In this document: piece after piece, positions 16,551 to 23,793 of the stretch
How the letters are laid out: each line of letters opens with the position of its first letter
How positions within the stretch are numbered: position 1 is the first letter of the stretch
Assembly: GCF_900156745.1 (NCBI RefSeq)
Contig: NZ_LT707065.1
Span: forward strand, 2,356,001 to 2,420,000
Direction: 5' to 3'
Length of the DNA: 64,000 nucleotides
From: Achromobacter sp. MFA1 R4
GTDB lineage: Bacteria; Pseudomonadota; Gammaproteobacteria; Burkholderiales; Burkholderiaceae_B
Made by a program: the position numbers and the translations under genes
The notes under the pieces: generated by a model
What the model saw: the letters and a program-made list of their open reading frames with translations, nothing else
Databases searched by the model: none
Told to the model about the DNA's origin: nothing

Positions 16551-17450
16551 CTAAAGCCCGAAGGCCTGAGCTCGGTATTGCACCGGGCTCAGGCCTTTTA
16601 GCTTGAGCTTGATGCGATCGTGATTGTAGTAACGGATGTACTGTCGGATGCCGGCCTGCAACTGGTCGACGCTCTCGAAGCGGTTCAGGTGGAAGAACTC
16701 AGCCTTGAGCGTGCCGAAGAAGCTTTCCATGGCAGCGTTGTCCAGGCAGTTGCCCTTGCGTGACATGCTCTGGGTCACGGACCGGGCCGCCAGCATTCGC
16801 CGGTAGATGGGCTGCTGGTATTGCCAGCCCTGGTCAGAGTGCAGCACGGGACGCTCCGTCGGCCGCAGCCGCGCCAGCGCCTTCTTCAACATGCTGCCCA
16901 CGAGCTTGAACACCGGCCGGCGGCTGGTCTCGTAGGCCACGATCTCGCCGTTATACAGGTCCATCACCGGCGACAGGTACAGCTTCTCGCCGCGCACGTT
17001 GAACTCGGTCACGTCGGTAACCCACTTCTGGTTCGGACGCTCCGCTTCGAAGTCGCGCGCTAGCACGTTGACCGCCACGTGGTGCGACTGGCCTCGGTAG
17101 GAGCGGTACTTCTTGGCGCGCACGAGCGACTTCAAGTCCAGCATCTGCATCAGCTTCTGCACCGTCTTGTGGTTCACCAGTTCGCCCGCCTGGCGCAGCT
17201 CCGCCGTGATCCGGCGGTAGCCATAGCGGCCCTTATGGCGTGCGTAGACCGCGCCGATGCGCTGCTTGAGCTCGGCGTACGAGTCCACGGCGGCCGACGC
17301 CTTCAAATGGTAGTAGAACGTGCTGCGCGAGAGCTTCGCCGCTCGTAGCAGCAGTTCGAGCGGATGCTTGGGCCTTAATCCTTGGACTACTTGCGCTTTC
17401 CAGCGAGCGCTTTGGTCTTTTCCGCTTCGATTAAGGCCTTCATTTTTTTT
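16551..17450 (-). CDS. IS3-family transposase OrfB (DDE integrase), made by -1 frameshift
   Basis: This is the catalytic half of the transposase. It has an N-terminal HTH_21-like part, then the rve integrase core with first D in WVTDVTEF, second D in LHSDQGWQY and E in NAAMESFFGTLKAE, followed by the usual K/R region. The frame has no good independent start. It is open upstream to the A8 run at 17443-17450, where a -1 slip from orfA on A-AAA-AAA would give the fused OrfAB. If read alone from a TTG at 17306 it is 251 residues and lacks the fused N-terminal DNA-binding part. Confidence 0.9.
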   Translation of the reverse strand, partial: KKNEGLNRSGKDQSARWKAQVVQGLRPKHPLELLLRAAKLSRSTFYYHLKASAAVDSYAELKQRIGAVYARHKGRYGYRRITAELRQAGELVNHKTVQKLMQMLDLKSLVRAKKYRSYRGQSHHVAVNVLARDFEAERPNQKWVTDVTEFNVRGEKLYLSPVMDLYNGEIVAYETSRRPVFKLVGSMLKKALARLRPTERPVLHSDQGWQYQQPIYRRMLAARSVTQSMSRKGNCLDNAAMESFFGTLKAEFFHLNRFESVDQLQAGIRQYIRYYNHDRIKLKLKGLSPVQYRAQAFGL

Positions 17451-17899
17451 AGATAGTCGTTCTCCGCGCGCAGATACGCCAACTCCTTTTGGAGTTCTTC
17501 CAGCGTCATCTCTTCGGATACGGGTTCGGGCGGGGGCTTGTGCGGCATGGCCTTTCTTCTTTTCGACTTGGGCTCCAACGCGCCCATTCCGTGTCCATCA
17601 TACTGAGTCCGCCACCTGCCTACAGAGCCAGCACCGCGAATGTCATAGAGCCCGGCCACCTCGCGATCGGACAACCCTTCTCGGCGGGCATGGCTCAAAA
17701 CACGCAATTTGAACTGCGCGTCATAGTGGCTGTGCTTCCTTGCCAGACCGGCCTGCCCATGGCTCTGGAATGCCGCGATCCATCGCCGCAGGTGGGAATG
17801 GTCAATCCCCAATGAGGCAGCGATCGCCTTGCTGCCCCCCTCTTGCGCCAGGTATCTCCTAACCGCGTCCAATTTGAAATGCACGTCGTACTTCGCCAT
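17387..17899 (-). CDS. IS3-family transposase OrfA (helix-turn-helix protein)
   Basis: This 170-residue DNA-binding protein has two helix-turn-helix repeats (about residues 10-45 and 60-95) and a C-terminal leucine-heptad coiled coil (ELQKELAYLRAENDYLKKMK). The start is the ATG at 17899. An upstream TTG lies inside the terminal repeat. The coiled coil contains the CTA-AAA-AAA slippery codons used for frameshifting into orfB. OrfA alone normally restrains transposition, while the OrfAB fusion catalyses it. Confidence 0.9.
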   Translation of the reverse strand: MAKYDVHFKLDAVRRYLAQEGGSKAIAASLGIDHSHLRRWIAAFQSHGQAGLARKHSHYDAQFKLRVLSHARREGLSDREVAGLYDIRGAGSVGRWRTQYDGHGMGALEPKSKRRKAMPHKPPPEPVSEEMTLEELQKELAYLRAENDYLKKMKALIEAEKTKALAGKRK

Positions 17900-17971
17900 G
17901 TAAAAACCCCCGAAGGTTGGATCTACGTCCAACTTTCGGGGGTCAGTTCACGAGTCGGCCTTTCCTTATGT

Positions 17972-18006
17972 ACCGCCCGAGAAGCCGGGATGGGCCGTCG
18001 GGCGGT
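17972..18006. repeat. Hairpin downstream of gdhA
   Basis: ACCGCCCGA (17972-17980) and TCGGGCGGT (17998-18006) form a perfect 9-bp stem with a 17-base loop. It lies between the IS right end and the gdhA stop. No T run follows on the minus strand, so it is a weak terminator at best. It may protect the gdhA 3' end now that the original terminator is split. Confidence 0.4.
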
Positions 18007-18040
18007 GCGGGCTCCGCGGGCGCGGATGAATGGGCCTGGG

Positions 18041-18068
18041 TCAACGGGCCCGGATCAACGGGCCCGGC
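18041..18068. repeat. Two tandem 14-bp units abutting the gdhA stop
   Basis: TCAACGGGCCCGGA and TCAACGGGCCCGGC lie head to tail and end one base before the gdhA stop codon. Each contains the palindrome CGGGCCCG. The function is not known. Replication slippage is the simple explanation. Confidence 0.5.
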
Positions 18069-19415
18069 TCAATACAGGCCTTGCTGGCGCATCGCGTCCG
18101 CGACCTTGACGAAGCCGGCGATGTTGGCGCCGTCCAGATAGTTGACGTACTCGCGCTCGGTGTGGCCGTGGCGCACGCAGTTTTCGTGGATGTCGCGCAT
18201 GATGGCGTGCAGGCGGGCGTCGACTTCGTCGCGGGTCCACGACAGGCGGGCCGAGTTCTGGGCCATTTCCAGACCCGATACGGCCACGCCGCCGGCGTTG
18301 CTGGCCTTGCCCGGCGCATACAGCACGCGCGCGGCGATGAAGGCTTTAGCGGCGTCCAGCGTGGCGGGCATGTTGGCGCCTTCGGCCACGCACAGCACGC
18401 CGTTCTTGATGAGCGTCTGCGCATCGGCCAGTTCCAGTTCATTCTGCGTGGCGCAGGGCAGGGCGACGTCGACGGGCACGTGCCACGGACGCTTGCCGGC
18501 TTCGTACTGCAGCCCGAACTGGCGGGCGTAGGTGTCCAGGCGGCCGCGCAGGTCATTCTTGATGTGCATCAGCGCCACGAGCTTTTCGTGGTTGAAACCC
18601 GCCTCGTCCACGACCGTGCCGCTCGAATCCGACACCGTGACCACGCGTGCGCCCAGCGACATCGCCTTCTCGATGGCGTATTGCGCCACATTGCCGGAGC
18701 CCGACACCGACACGCGCAGCCCGTCGAAGGACTTGCCCACACGCTTGAGCATTTCCTCGGCAAAGTAGACGGTGCCGTAGCCCGTGGCTTCGGGGCGGAT
18801 CAGGCTGCCGCCGAAGGTCAGGCCCTTGCCGGTGAAGACGCTGGCGGTCGAATTGGACAGCTTCTTCATCATGCCGGCCATGAAGCCGACCTCACGCGCG
18901 CCCACGCCGATATCGCCGGCGGGCACATCGGTGTCCGGACCCAGGTGGCGGTACAGCTCGATCATCAGCGCCTGGCAGAAACGCATGACTTCGGCGTCGG
19001 ACTTGCCCTTGGGATCGAAATCCGAGCCGCCCTTGCCGCCGCCCATGGGCAGCGTGGTCAGCGAGTTTTTCAAGGTCTGTTCAAAGGCCAGGAACTTCAG
19101 GATCGACAGGTTCACCGAGGGATGAAAACGCATGCCGCCCTTGAACGGGCCGATCGCGGAACTGTGCTGGATGCGGAAGGCGCGGTTGACCTGGGCGCGG
19201 CCCTGGTCGTCGGTCCAGCAGACGCGGAACTGGATGACGCGTTCCGGCTCAACCAGGCGCTCCAGCAGGGCGTGTTCGGCATAGTGGGGATGCTTTTCGA
19301 CGAAAGGCCAGAGACTGACCATCACCTCCTGGACGGCTTGCATGTACTCGGGTTGCTGCGGGTCGCGCGCGGCGACGCCACGCAGGAAGTCGTCCAGACT
19401 CTGCACTTTCACCAT
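18069..19415 (-). CDS. gdhA: NADP-type hexameric glutamate dehydrogenase
   Basis: This 448-residue enzyme makes glutamate from 2-oxoglutarate and ammonia. The length matches the hexameric bacterial NADP-dependent class (about 447). The substrate region KGGMRFHPSVNLSILKFLAF and the glycine-rich MGGGKGGSDFDPKGKS with its catalytic lysine are intact, as is the nucleotide loop VSGSGNVAQY. The ATG at 19415 has GAGGAG upstream. An extension to a TTG at 19526 would run through the promoter and was rejected. Upstream dyads suggest nitrogen control. Its downstream terminator is split by the IS, so transcripts may read into the element. Confidence 0.93.
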   Translation of the reverse strand: MVKVQSLDDFLRGVAARDPQQPEYMQAVQEVMVSLWPFVEKHPHYAEHALLERLVEPERVIQFRVCWTDDQGRAQVNRAFRIQHSSAIGPFKGGMRFHPSVNLSILKFLAFEQTLKNSLTTLPMGGGKGGSDFDPKGKSDAEVMRFCQALMIELYRHLGPDTDVPAGDIGVGAREVGFMAGMMKKLSNSTASVFTGKGLTFGGSLIRPEATGYGTVYFAEEMLKRVGKSFDGLRVSVSGSGNVAQYAIEKAMSLGARVVTVSDSSGTVVDEAGFNHEKLVALMHIKNDLRGRLDTYARQFGLQYEAGKRPWHVPVDVALPCATQNELELADAQTLIKNGVLCVAEGANMPATLDAAKAFIAARVLYAPGKASNAGGVAVSGLEMAQNSARLSWTRDEVDARLHAIMRDIHENCVRHGHTEREYVNYLDGANIAGFVKVADAMRQQGLY

Positions 19416-19442
19416 GATCTCCTCGGGGGTGCTTCGAATAGG

Positions 19443-19510
19443 TGCGGAAATTGCGCCAGATTGGGGCGCTATCAGTTTGTTTTGGTGCAAGACTGCACCT
19501 AATTGGTGCG
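19443..19510 (-). promoter_or_regulatory. gdhA control region: NtrC-like dyad and weak sigma-54-like core
   Basis: TGCACC-TAATT-GGTGCG (19494-19510) has the GCACC-N5-GGTGC layout and 17-base length of NtrC sites. A further half-site, GGTGCA (19484-19489), makes a second overlapping dyad. A direct repeat, GGTGCGGAnATTG, occurs at 19441 and 19505. On the minus strand, 19458-19443 reads TGGCGCAATTTCCGCA. This keeps the GG-N10-GC spacing of sigma-54 promoters but misses other consensus bases. The NtrC-like dyad is convincing. The sigma-54 core is weak. Confidence 0.5.
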
Positions 19511-19595
19511 GAGATTGTAGGGGCAAAATGTTGCCCTGCGCAAAGCGGAAAATCGCGCCATCGCATTGATATCAAACGGATTTTTGCACGCCTAT

Positions 19596-19812
19596 AAATG
19601 GGGACGTAATAATGCGGGAGTATCCCCGGATATCGGGGGGGAGCGGTCGCCGATGCTTGTCAGGCTTGAATTTTCAGGGGAAATTAATATGTCCCCGTTT
19701 TAACGGCCGATACGCTCATAGGAGAGCGGCCGATGGTTTGCCGTGGCGGCATGCCGCTGGCGAGCCCGCACGGGTGGCATTGCGGCGAATGGGGACGAAT
19801 TGTGTCCCCATT
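19596..19812. repeat. gdhA-xth intergenic region: GGGGAC/GTCCCC palindrome cluster
   Basis: This 413-base gap has no credible gene. AAATGGGGACGTAATAAT (19596-19613) recurs inverted as AAATTAATATGTCCCCGTTT (19681-19700). A third copy forms a perfect dyad, AATGGGGAC-N7-GTCCCCATT (19788-19812). Also present are CCCCG-GATAT-CGGGG (19624-19638) and the perfect palindrome GCGGCATGCCGC (19746-19757). The set resembles REP-type extragenic palindromes. No transposase of the RAYT type is in the window. Confidence 0.5.
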
Positions 19813-19828
19813 AATTTCTTGAGAAAAA

Positions 19829-20623
19829 TCAGGCTCGCAAGGTCGTGTCGTAATCGATCGTCAGGGGCGCGTGATCCGAGAAGCGTTCGTCCTTGTAGAT
19901 GGCGACGCTGCGTGCCTTGGCGGCGATGCCCGGCGTGGCGATCTGGTAATCGATACGCCACCCCACGTTCTTTGCCCAGGCCTGGCCCCGGTTGCTCCAC
20001 CAGGTGTACTGGTCGGGCCGGTCGTCGATGGTGCGAAACACGTCCACGAAACCGCGCTTGTCGAAGACGTCAGTCAGCCAGGCGCGTTCTTCGGGCAGAA
20101 AGCCCGAATTCTTCATGTTGCCCTTCCAGTTCTTCAGGTCGATTTCCTTGTGGGCGATGTTCCAGTCGCCGCAAATGACGAATTCGCGGCCGGTCGTCTT
20201 GTGTTCGTGCATCAGGGCGTCGATCCAAGGGCCGAACCGGTCCAGGAATCGGTACTTCGCCTGCTGGCGTTCGTCGCCGCTGGAGCCCGAGGGTAGGTAG
20301 GCGCTGATGATCGACAGGTCCTTCCAGTCGGCGCGGATGATGCGGCCTTCAGGGTCGAATTCCTCGCAGCCCAGGCCGTGGTTCACGCGCTCGGCGGCAT
20401 CGCGCAGGTAGATGCCCACGCCGCTGTAGCCCTTTTTCACGGCATGGTGGAAGTGGCCGGTATAACCAGGCGGATGGCGCAGGTCGTCAGTCAGGTCCTC
20501 GTGCGAAACCTTGATCTCCTGCAGGCACAGCACGTCGGCGGCGTGCTTTTCCATCCACGGTTGCAGGCCCTTTTTGAAGGCGGACCGGATGCCATTGAGG
20601 TTGATCGACGTGATGCGCAGCAA
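19829..20623 (-). CDS. xth: Exodeoxyribonuclease III
   Basis: This 264-residue Xth/APE-family nuclease cuts DNA at abasic sites and trims 3' ends in base-excision repair. The family residues are visible in order: SINLNGIRSA at the N-terminus, LCLQEIKV with its metal-binding Glu, GDWNIAHKEID, WRIDYQIATP and the terminal SDHAPL with the catalytic Asp-His pair. The start at 20623 gives the standard N-terminus. It is divergent from pyrE, with about 130 bases between the starts. Confidence 0.93.
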   Translation of the reverse strand: MLRITSINLNGIRSAFKKGLQPWMEKHAADVLCLQEIKVSHEDLTDDLRHPPGYTGHFHHAVKKGYSGVGIYLRDAAERVNHGLGCEEFDPEGRIIRADWKDLSIISAYLPSGSSGDERQQAKYRFLDRFGPWIDALMHEHKTTGREFVICGDWNIAHKEIDLKNWKGNMKNSGFLPEERAWLTDVFDKRGFVDVFRTIDDRPDQYTWWSNRGQAWAKNVGWRIDYQIATPGIAAKARSVAIYKDERFSDHAPLTIDYDTTLRA

Positions 20624-20753
20624 AGCGAAACTCCTGTAATGCGGCCGCCGGTGGCGGACAATGCCAGGAATTTAACCGACTCGGCGGCGATGGTCCGGAT
20701 GTGCGCCGACAGCGGATAAAATGCGGGGTCTTCCCCTTACCGGATCTACTTGC

Positions 20754-21440
20754 ATGCCCGCCGCCCCGTCCTCCGTCACCGCCCTGGATTTCGTCCGCTT
20801 CGCCTTGAACGAGGGTGTGCTGCGCTTTGGCAGCTTCAAGGTCAAGTCCGGCCGGATGAGTCCCTATTTTTTCAACGCCGGCCTTTTCAATAGCGGCCGC
20901 TCGGTTGGCAAGCTGGCGCAGTTCTATGCGCAGGCGCTGCTGGACTCCGGCGTGGCGTTCGACATGCTTTTCGGGCCCGCCTACAAGGGCATCCCCCTGT
21001 CGACCGCGACGGCCGTGGCGCTGGCCAGCCATCCGGACCTGCAGGGCCGCAATGACGTGCCCTTTGCCTACAACCGCAAGGAAGCCAAGGACCACGGCGA
21101 AGGCGGTACGCTGGTCGGCGCCCCGCTCAAGGGCAAGGTCGTCATCATCGACGACGTGATCACGGCAGGGACCTCGGTGCGCGAGTCGGTTGAAATCATC
21201 CGCGCGGCTGGCGCGGAGCCGGCCGCGGTGCTGATCGCCATGGACCGCATGGAACGCGCGGGCCCGGACGACGCCTTGTCGCCGCATTCGGCCGTGCAGG
21301 ACGTGGCAAAGACCTACGGCATTCCGGTGGTGGCGATTGCGTCGCTGGCGGACATCATGGCGCTGCTGCAGGACGACGCGGCGTTTGCCGAGCATCGCGA
21401 TGCCGTGCAGGCCTATCGGACGAAGTACGGGGTGAAGTAA
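20754..21440 (+). CDS. pyrE: Orotate phosphoribosyltransferase
   Basis: This 228-residue enzyme joins orotate to PRPP to give OMP in pyrimidine synthesis. The PRPP-binding loop [13 protein letters not shown] lies near residue 127, and the [13 protein letters not shown] flexible catalytic loop near residue 105. The start MPAAPSSV at 20754 was chosen because it gives the usual PyrE spacing before the [12 protein letters not shown] motif. The longer frame from 20721 adds eleven unrelated residues. A GC-rich terminator follows. Confidence 0.93.
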   Translation: MPAAPSSVTALDFVRFALNEGVLRFGSFKVKSGRMSPYFFNAGLFNSGRSVGKLAQFYAQALLDSGVAFDMLFGPAYKGIPLSTATAVALASHPDLQGRNDVPFAYNRKEAKDHGEGGTLVGAPLKGKVVIIDDVITAGTSVRESVEIIRAAGAEPAAVLIAMDRMERAGPDDALSPHSAVQDVAKTYGIPVVAIASLADIMALLQDDAAFAEHRDAVQAYRTKYGVK

Positions 21441-21442
21441 GC

Positions 21443-21490
21443 GCACTGCCTGAAAGTGCAGTGCTTGGGGCGGCCGTGAGCCGCCCTTTC
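21443..21490 (+). terminator. pyrE terminator, two adjacent hairpins
   Basis: GCACTGC (21443-21449) pairs with GCAGTGC (21458-21464). It is followed at once by GGGCGGC-CGTGA-GCCGCCC (21468-21486) with TTTCTT after it. The second hairpin is the intrinsic terminator. It separates pyrE from the convergent toxin gene. Confidence 0.75.
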
Positions 21491-21491
21491 T

Positions 21492-21965
21492 TCACTGGGA
21501 AGCATAAGACGCGACGGGCTCGGCGACGCCATGGGGCTGCCCAAACACCGCGATGCCGCTGGCACGTGCGGCGTCCGCCAGTTTGCGGTCAAAGGTGGCC
21601 AGGCAGGCCTGATGGCGGAGGGAGAGTTCGAGATAGCTGGCGTCATAGGCAGTCAAGCCGTGGGCGCGGGCGAGCTGACAGGTGCGCGCGATGCTGGAAA
21701 CCGCGTCGTCGTGGTCAGGAGAAATGGGCAGGTCATCGAGCAGATGATTGAACGCGGTGACTTGGTCTTTAGAGATGCGCGGGCTGCGCTCGGCCCGAAG
21801 CACGCCATTCGCGACCTCCACGCGCCAGATGTGCGGCACGGTGTTTTGCGAGCCGTGGGCGACTTCCAGCAGGTGCCGCGCAAGTAGCGACTCGTGGACG
21901 TCCACGCGGTCAAGCAGCCACGCAAGGGCGACCGACGCGTCTGGCACCAGATGGATGGTATTCAT
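21492..21965 (-). CDS. PIN-domain ribonuclease toxin (VapC-like)
   Basis: This 157-residue PIN-domain protein has the four acidic residues of the metal-dependent RNase site: Asp9 (VPDASVALAW), Glu50 (RVEVAN), Asp108 (AYDASYLEL) and Asp126 (ATFDRKL). Its start overlaps the antitoxin stop by four bases (ATGA at 21962-21965), the standard toxin-antitoxin coupling. A longer start at 21986 was rejected for that reason. VapC-type toxins cleave tRNA or rRNA when the antitoxin is lost. The target is unknown here. Confidence 0.85.
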   Translation of the reverse strand: MNTIHLVPDASVALAWLLDRVDVHESLLARHLLEVAHGSQNTVPHIWRVEVANGVLRAERSPRISKDQVTAFNHLLDDLPISPDHDDAVSSIARTCQLARAHGLTAYDASYLELSLRHQACLATFDRKLADAARASGIAVFGQPHGVAEPVASYASQ

Positions 21966-22207
21966 TCCCGCCCTTCTTCTATCCAAGAACGGATCGTTTC
22001 GTGGGAGACAGGGGGCGCGGTGTGCAGGCGCTTCATGGCTTCCAGGGCGTCGTGGGCGTCCAGCGACGTATCGGGCAGGACGGGCGTAAGCCTGGCGCGT
22101 CGCACGCCATCAACAGCGATGATGAAGTGCTGGCCCTGGCTGAGGGCCTGCAGGTAATCGGTGAATCGGTGCAGCAAGTCGCTGCTGCTGATCTCGATGT
22201 AATTCAT
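21962..22207 (-). CDS. Type II antitoxin (Phd/YefM-like) partner of the PIN toxin
   Basis: This 81-residue acidic protein starts MNYIEISSSDLLHRFTDYLQ, with the short beta strand, helix and strand (QHFIIAVDGVRRARLTPV) of Phd/YefM-type DNA-binding antitoxins. The C-terminal half is helical and acidic, as expected for the part that wraps the toxin. I chose the ATG at 22207, since the frame upstream runs into the gatB terminator hairpin. It should neutralise the PIN toxin and repress the pair. Confidence 0.75.
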   Translation of the reverse strand: MNYIEISSSDLLHRFTDYLQALSQGQHFIIAVDGVRRARLTPVLPDTSLDAHDALEAMKRLHTAPPVSHETIRSWIEEGRE

Positions 22208-22249
22208 GGCCAAGTTTCCGGCGAATTCGACCTGACCATTCTTGGCCAA

Positions 22250-22280
22250 ACAAAAGGCCGCGACAAGATGCCGCGGCCTT
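22250..22280 (-). terminator. Intrinsic terminator after gatB
   Basis: AAGGCCGCG (22254-22262) pairs exactly with CGCGGCCTT (22272-22280) over a 9-base loop. Read on the minus strand, the stem is followed by TTTTG. It ends the gatCAB transcript about 50 bases after the gatB stop. Confidence 0.75.
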
Positions 22281-22331
22281 CGGATTGGTCTGATATTGCG
22301 CCGGCCCCGTGGTGACGGGCTGGCCCGTCGA

Positions 22332-23789
22332 TCAGCTATCCAGCTTCTGCTTGAGCAAATCGTTGACCTGCTGCGGGTTCGCCTTGCCGCGGGCGGCCTT
22401 CATGATCTGGCCGACCAGCGAGTTGAACGCCTTCTGCTTGCCCGCGCGGTACTCATCGACAATGGCCGGGTTGGCGGCCAGCACCTCGTCGATCATGGCG
22501 CCGATGGCGCCCGTGTCGCTGATCTGCTTCAGGCCGCGGGCCTCGATGATGGCGTCGGCGTCGCCGCCGTTTTCGCCGGCCCACATGGCGCCAAAGACTT
22601 CGCGCGCGATCTTGTTGGAGATCGTGCCGTCGATGATGCGGCCGATCAGGGCCGCCAGCGCCGGCGCCGCGACGGGCGATTCGGCGATGGTCTTTTCTTC
22701 CTTGTTGAGCGCGGCGGCGACTTCGCCCATGACCCAGTTGGACGCGAGCTTGGCCTGGCCGGCCGGCAGCGCGTTCGCGACGGCCTGGAAGTAGGCGGCC
22801 AGGTCGCGGCTGACGGTCAGTTGGGCGGCGTCGTAGGCGGGCAGGCCGTACTCGGACTCGAAGCGGGCGCGCTGGGCGGCCGGCAGCTCGGGCATGGCGG
22901 CGCGGACCTCGTCGACCCATTCGCTGGAGATCACCAGCGTGGGCAGGTCGGGATCGGGGAAGTAGCGGTAGTCGTGCGCGTCTTCCTTGCTGCGCATGCT
23001 GCGGGTTTCGTCGCGATCGGCGTCGTACAGGCGGGTTTCCTGGACGACCGTGCCGCCGTCCTCGATCAGCTCGATCTGGCGGCGCGCTTCATAGATGATG
23101 GCGCGTTCCAGGAAGCGGAACGAGTTGACGTTCTTGATCTCGGTGCGGGTGCCGAATTCCTTCTGGCCCACGGGGCGCACCGACACGTTGGCGTCGCAGC
23201 GGAATGAGCCTTCCTGCATGTTGCCGTCGCAGATGCCCAGCCAGACGACCAGGCTGTGCAGCGCGCGGGCGTAGGCCACGGCCTCGGCCGCGGAGCGCAT
23301 TTCGGGCTCGGTCACGATCTCCAGCAGCGGGGTGCCGGCGCGATTCAGGTCGATGCCGCTGGCCGGGCCGCCATTGGACAGGCTGAAGTCGTCGTGCAGG
23401 GACTTGCCCGCGTCTTCTTCCAGGTGGGCGCGCGTCAGGTTGACGGTCTTTTCCTCTTCGCCGACAAAGAACGACAGCGAACCGCCCACCACTACCGGCA
23501 GTTCGTACTGGCTGATCTGGTAGCCCTTGGGCAGGTCGGGGTAGAAGTAGTTCTTGCGCGCAAAGACCGAGCGCGGTGCGATCTTGGCGCCCACGGCCAG
23601 GCCGAAGCGGATGGCGCGTTCGGCCGCGCCGCGGTTCATGACCGGCAGGCTGCCCGGCAGGGCCAGGTCGACTTCATTGGCCTGCGTGTTGGGCGCGGCG
23701 CCGAATCGCGTGCTGCTGCCCGAAAAAATCTTGGAGTCCGTGGAAAGCTGCGTGTGCGTTTCCAGGCCGATGACGATTTCCCAGTTCAT
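22332..23789 (-). CDS. gatB: Asp-tRNA(Asn)/Glu-tRNA(Gln) amidotransferase subunit B
   Basis: This 485-residue GatB is the tRNA-binding and phosphorylating subunit of the amidotransferase that corrects Glu-tRNA(Gln) and Asp-tRNA(Asn). The N-terminal signature [13 protein letters not shown] and the conserved [18 protein letters not shown] are intact. The C-terminal YqeY-like tail carries [17 protein letters not shown]. The start at 23789 sits four bases after the gatA stop. The nine-residue upstream extension overlaps gatA and was rejected. Confidence 0.95.
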   Translation of the reverse strand: MNWEIVIGLETHTQLSTDSKIFSGSSTRFGAAPNTQANEVDLALPGSLPVMNRGAAERAIRFGLAVGAKIAPRSVFARKNYFYPDLPKGYQISQYELPVVVGGSLSFFVGEEEKTVNLTRAHLEEDAGKSLHDDFSLSNGGPASGIDLNRAGTPLLEIVTEPEMRSAAEAVAYARALHSLVVWLGICDGNMQEGSFRCDANVSVRPVGQKEFGTRTEIKNVNSFRFLERAIIYEARRQIELIEDGGTVVQETRLYDADRDETRSMRSKEDAHDYRYFPDPDLPTLVISSEWVDEVRAAMPELPAAQRARFESEYGLPAYDAAQLTVSRDLAAYFQAVANALPAGQAKLASNWVMGEVAAALNKEEKTIAESPVAAPALAALIGRIIDGTISNKIAREVFGAMWAGENGGDADAIIEARGLKQISDTGAIGAMIDEVLAANPAIVDEYRAGKQKAFNSLVGQIMKAARGKANPQQVNDLLKQKLDS

Positions 23790-23793
23790 GTTC

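Larger units (their letters stand above)
16519..17950 (-). mobile_element. IS3-family insertion sequence (IS150-like group), intact
   Basis: This is a complete 1432-base element. Its ends are imperfect inverted repeats beginning TGAACTGACCCCC, and both continue to AAGTTGGACGT. It starts TG and ends CA as IS3 members do. It is flanked by a 3-base target duplication, CGA (16516-16518 and 17951-17953). It carries orfA and orfB on the minus strand, joined by an A8 slippery run at 17443-17450. Nothing in it looks degraded, so it may be active. The insertion point is the loop of a terminator hairpin. Confidence 0.93.

Noticed and set aside
16551-17899. Frameshift mutation in the transposase
   Set aside because: The orfA-orfB break lies on an A8 slippery run typical of programmed -1 frameshifting in IS3 elements, so the genes are not broken.
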